From positions 1 to 6,751 of the forward strand of contig CABPXX010000070.1 of the NCBI GenBank assembly GCA_902461475.1: a stretch of 6,751 nt of DNA, in the 5' to 3' direction. This stretch comes from an uncultured Eubacteriales bacterium (GTDB lineage: Bacteria; Bacillota; Clostridia; Oscillospirales; Oscillospiraceae). Position 1 is the stretch's first letter. Every line of letters starts with the position of its first letter. Made by a program: the position numbers and the translations under genes. Below the pieces are notes generated by a model, which searched no databases, had not been told where the DNA came from, and worked only from the letters and a program-made list of their open reading frames with translations. Positions 5,966 to 6,751 of this stretch are shown here, piece after piece.

Positions 5966-6751
5966 ATGAACACACAACAGCTGATGGACTTAGACCATCA
6001 ATACCTGGTACAGACCTATGGCCGCAACCCCATTGCCCTGGACCACGGGCTGGGGGCCACCCTATATGACTTGGAGGGGAAGGAGTACATCGACTTCGCC
6101 TCTGGCATCGGCGTGCTGTCTCTGGGCACCGCCCACCCCAAGTGGCTGGCAGCGGTGACTATGCAGGCGGCCAAGCTGGGCCACGCTTCCAACCTGTACT
6201 ACACCCAGCCCTACGCCCAGCTGGCGGAGAAGCTGTGCACCCGGTCCGGCATGTCCGCTGCCTTCTTCGGCAACTCTGGCGCCGAGGGCAACGAGGGCAT
6301 CATCAAGCTGGCCCGCAAGTATTCCTTTGACAAGTACGGCAAGGGGAGAGGGACTGTGATTACCCTCAACCGCTCCTTCCATGGCCGTACCATCACCACT
6401 CTGGCTGCCAACGGCCAGGAGGTGTTCCACCAGTATTTCTTCCCCTTCACCGAGGGCTTCCGCAGCGCTGACCCCACCATGGAGGCCATCCAGGAGGTGG
6501 CGGGCCACGACGTGTGCGCGGTGCTGCTGGAGCTGGTGCAGGGCGAGGGCGGCGTGCTGCCCATGGATAAGGAGTTTGTCCAGCAGCTGGCCCAGCTGTG
6601 TGAGAAGCGGGACTGGCTGCTGCTGGTGGACGAGGTGCAGACGGGCATTGGCCGCACCGGCACCCTCTTTGCCTTCCAGCAGTACGGCATCCAGCCCGAT
6701 GCCTGCTCCTTTGCCAAGGGCATCGCCGGGGGCCTGCCTATGGGCGGCTTC
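5966..6751 (+). CDS. argD: Acetylornithine aminotransferase, N-terminal two thirds (3' end outside window)
   Basis: ArgD is a PLP-dependent class III aminotransferase that converts N-acetylglutamate semialdehyde and glutamate to N-acetylornithine and 2-oxoglutarate. AAGGAGG at 5951-5957, immediately after the argB stop, lies eight bases before the ATG. The frame is open to the window end (262 residues of the usual roughly 390-400). Visible signatures: NSGAEGNE at 103-110 (PLP phosphate loop), SFHGRT, DEVQTGIGRTG from D222 (the aspartate that contacts the PLP ring nitrogen), and AKGIAGGLPMGG with K251 as the expected PLP-binding lysine. Most relatives have NSGAEAN; the Ala-to-Gly change is a mild variant. 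Related class III enzymes such as ornithine or succinylornithine aminotransferases share these motifs, but the position 13 bp after argB makes argD by far the best assignment. Confidence 0.95.
   Translation, partial: MNTQQLMDLDHQYLVQTYGRNPIALDHGLGATLYDLEGKEYIDFASGIGVLSLGTAHPKWLAAVTMQAAKLGHASNLYYTQPYAQLAEKLCTRSGMSAAFFGNSGAEGNEGIIKLARKYSFDKYGKGRGTVITLNRSFHGRTITTLAANGQEVFHQYFFPFTEGFRSADPTMEAIQEVAGHDVCAVLLELVQGEGGVLPMDKEFVQQLAQLCEKRDWLLLVDEVQTGIGRTGTLFAFQQYGIQPDACSFAKGIAGGLPMGGF

Overview
The window is a GC-rich, all plus-strand chromosomal segment. It carries the 3' end of a Clp-family ATPase gene followed by a run of arginine-biosynthesis genes: argG, argH, argJ (with a broken reading frame), argB and the first two thirds of argD. 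The organism looks like a GC-rich Gram-positive of the Clostridia, probably an Oscillospiraceae/Flavonifractor-type gut bacterium. This is inferred from the strong AAGGAGG-type ribosome binding sites, the heavy G/C bias at third codon positions, the AT-rich control region with ArgR/AhrC-type operators, and the ClpC-like sequence. Genus is not proven by anything here.

Layout: 1-869 is the C-terminal half of a ClpC-like unfoldase, cut by the window edge. The 211-bp gap at 870-1080 holds a strong hairpin just after the clp stop, two ARG-box-like palindromes and a near-consensus sigma-A promoter that leads into argG (1081-2298). A 116-bp gap at 2299-2414 holds a second GC-rich hairpin and an AT-rich leader before argH (2415-3803). 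From argH onward the genes are tightly packed (13, 20 and 13 bp apart): argJ 3817-5074, argB 5095-5952, argD 5966 to beyond the window end.

The genes fit one pathway. ArgJ makes N-acetylglutamate and recycles the acetyl group, ArgB phosphorylates N-acetylglutamate, ArgD transaminates the semialdehyde, and ArgG and ArgH convert citrulline plus aspartate to arginine and fumarate. argC, which would act between ArgB and ArgD, is not in the visible part, nor is argF.

The most notable feature is in argJ. Where the family's conserved D-G-E-G-A-T segment should be, the gene has a G-rich insertion of about 22 nt ending in nine G residues. It shifts the frame and ends translation at 4725, while the rest of a well-conserved ArgJ continues in another frame to 5074. 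This could be a real mutation, a slippery or phase-variable tract, or an assembly error. I see no mobile element, CRISPR array, RNA gene or clearly novel system in the window.
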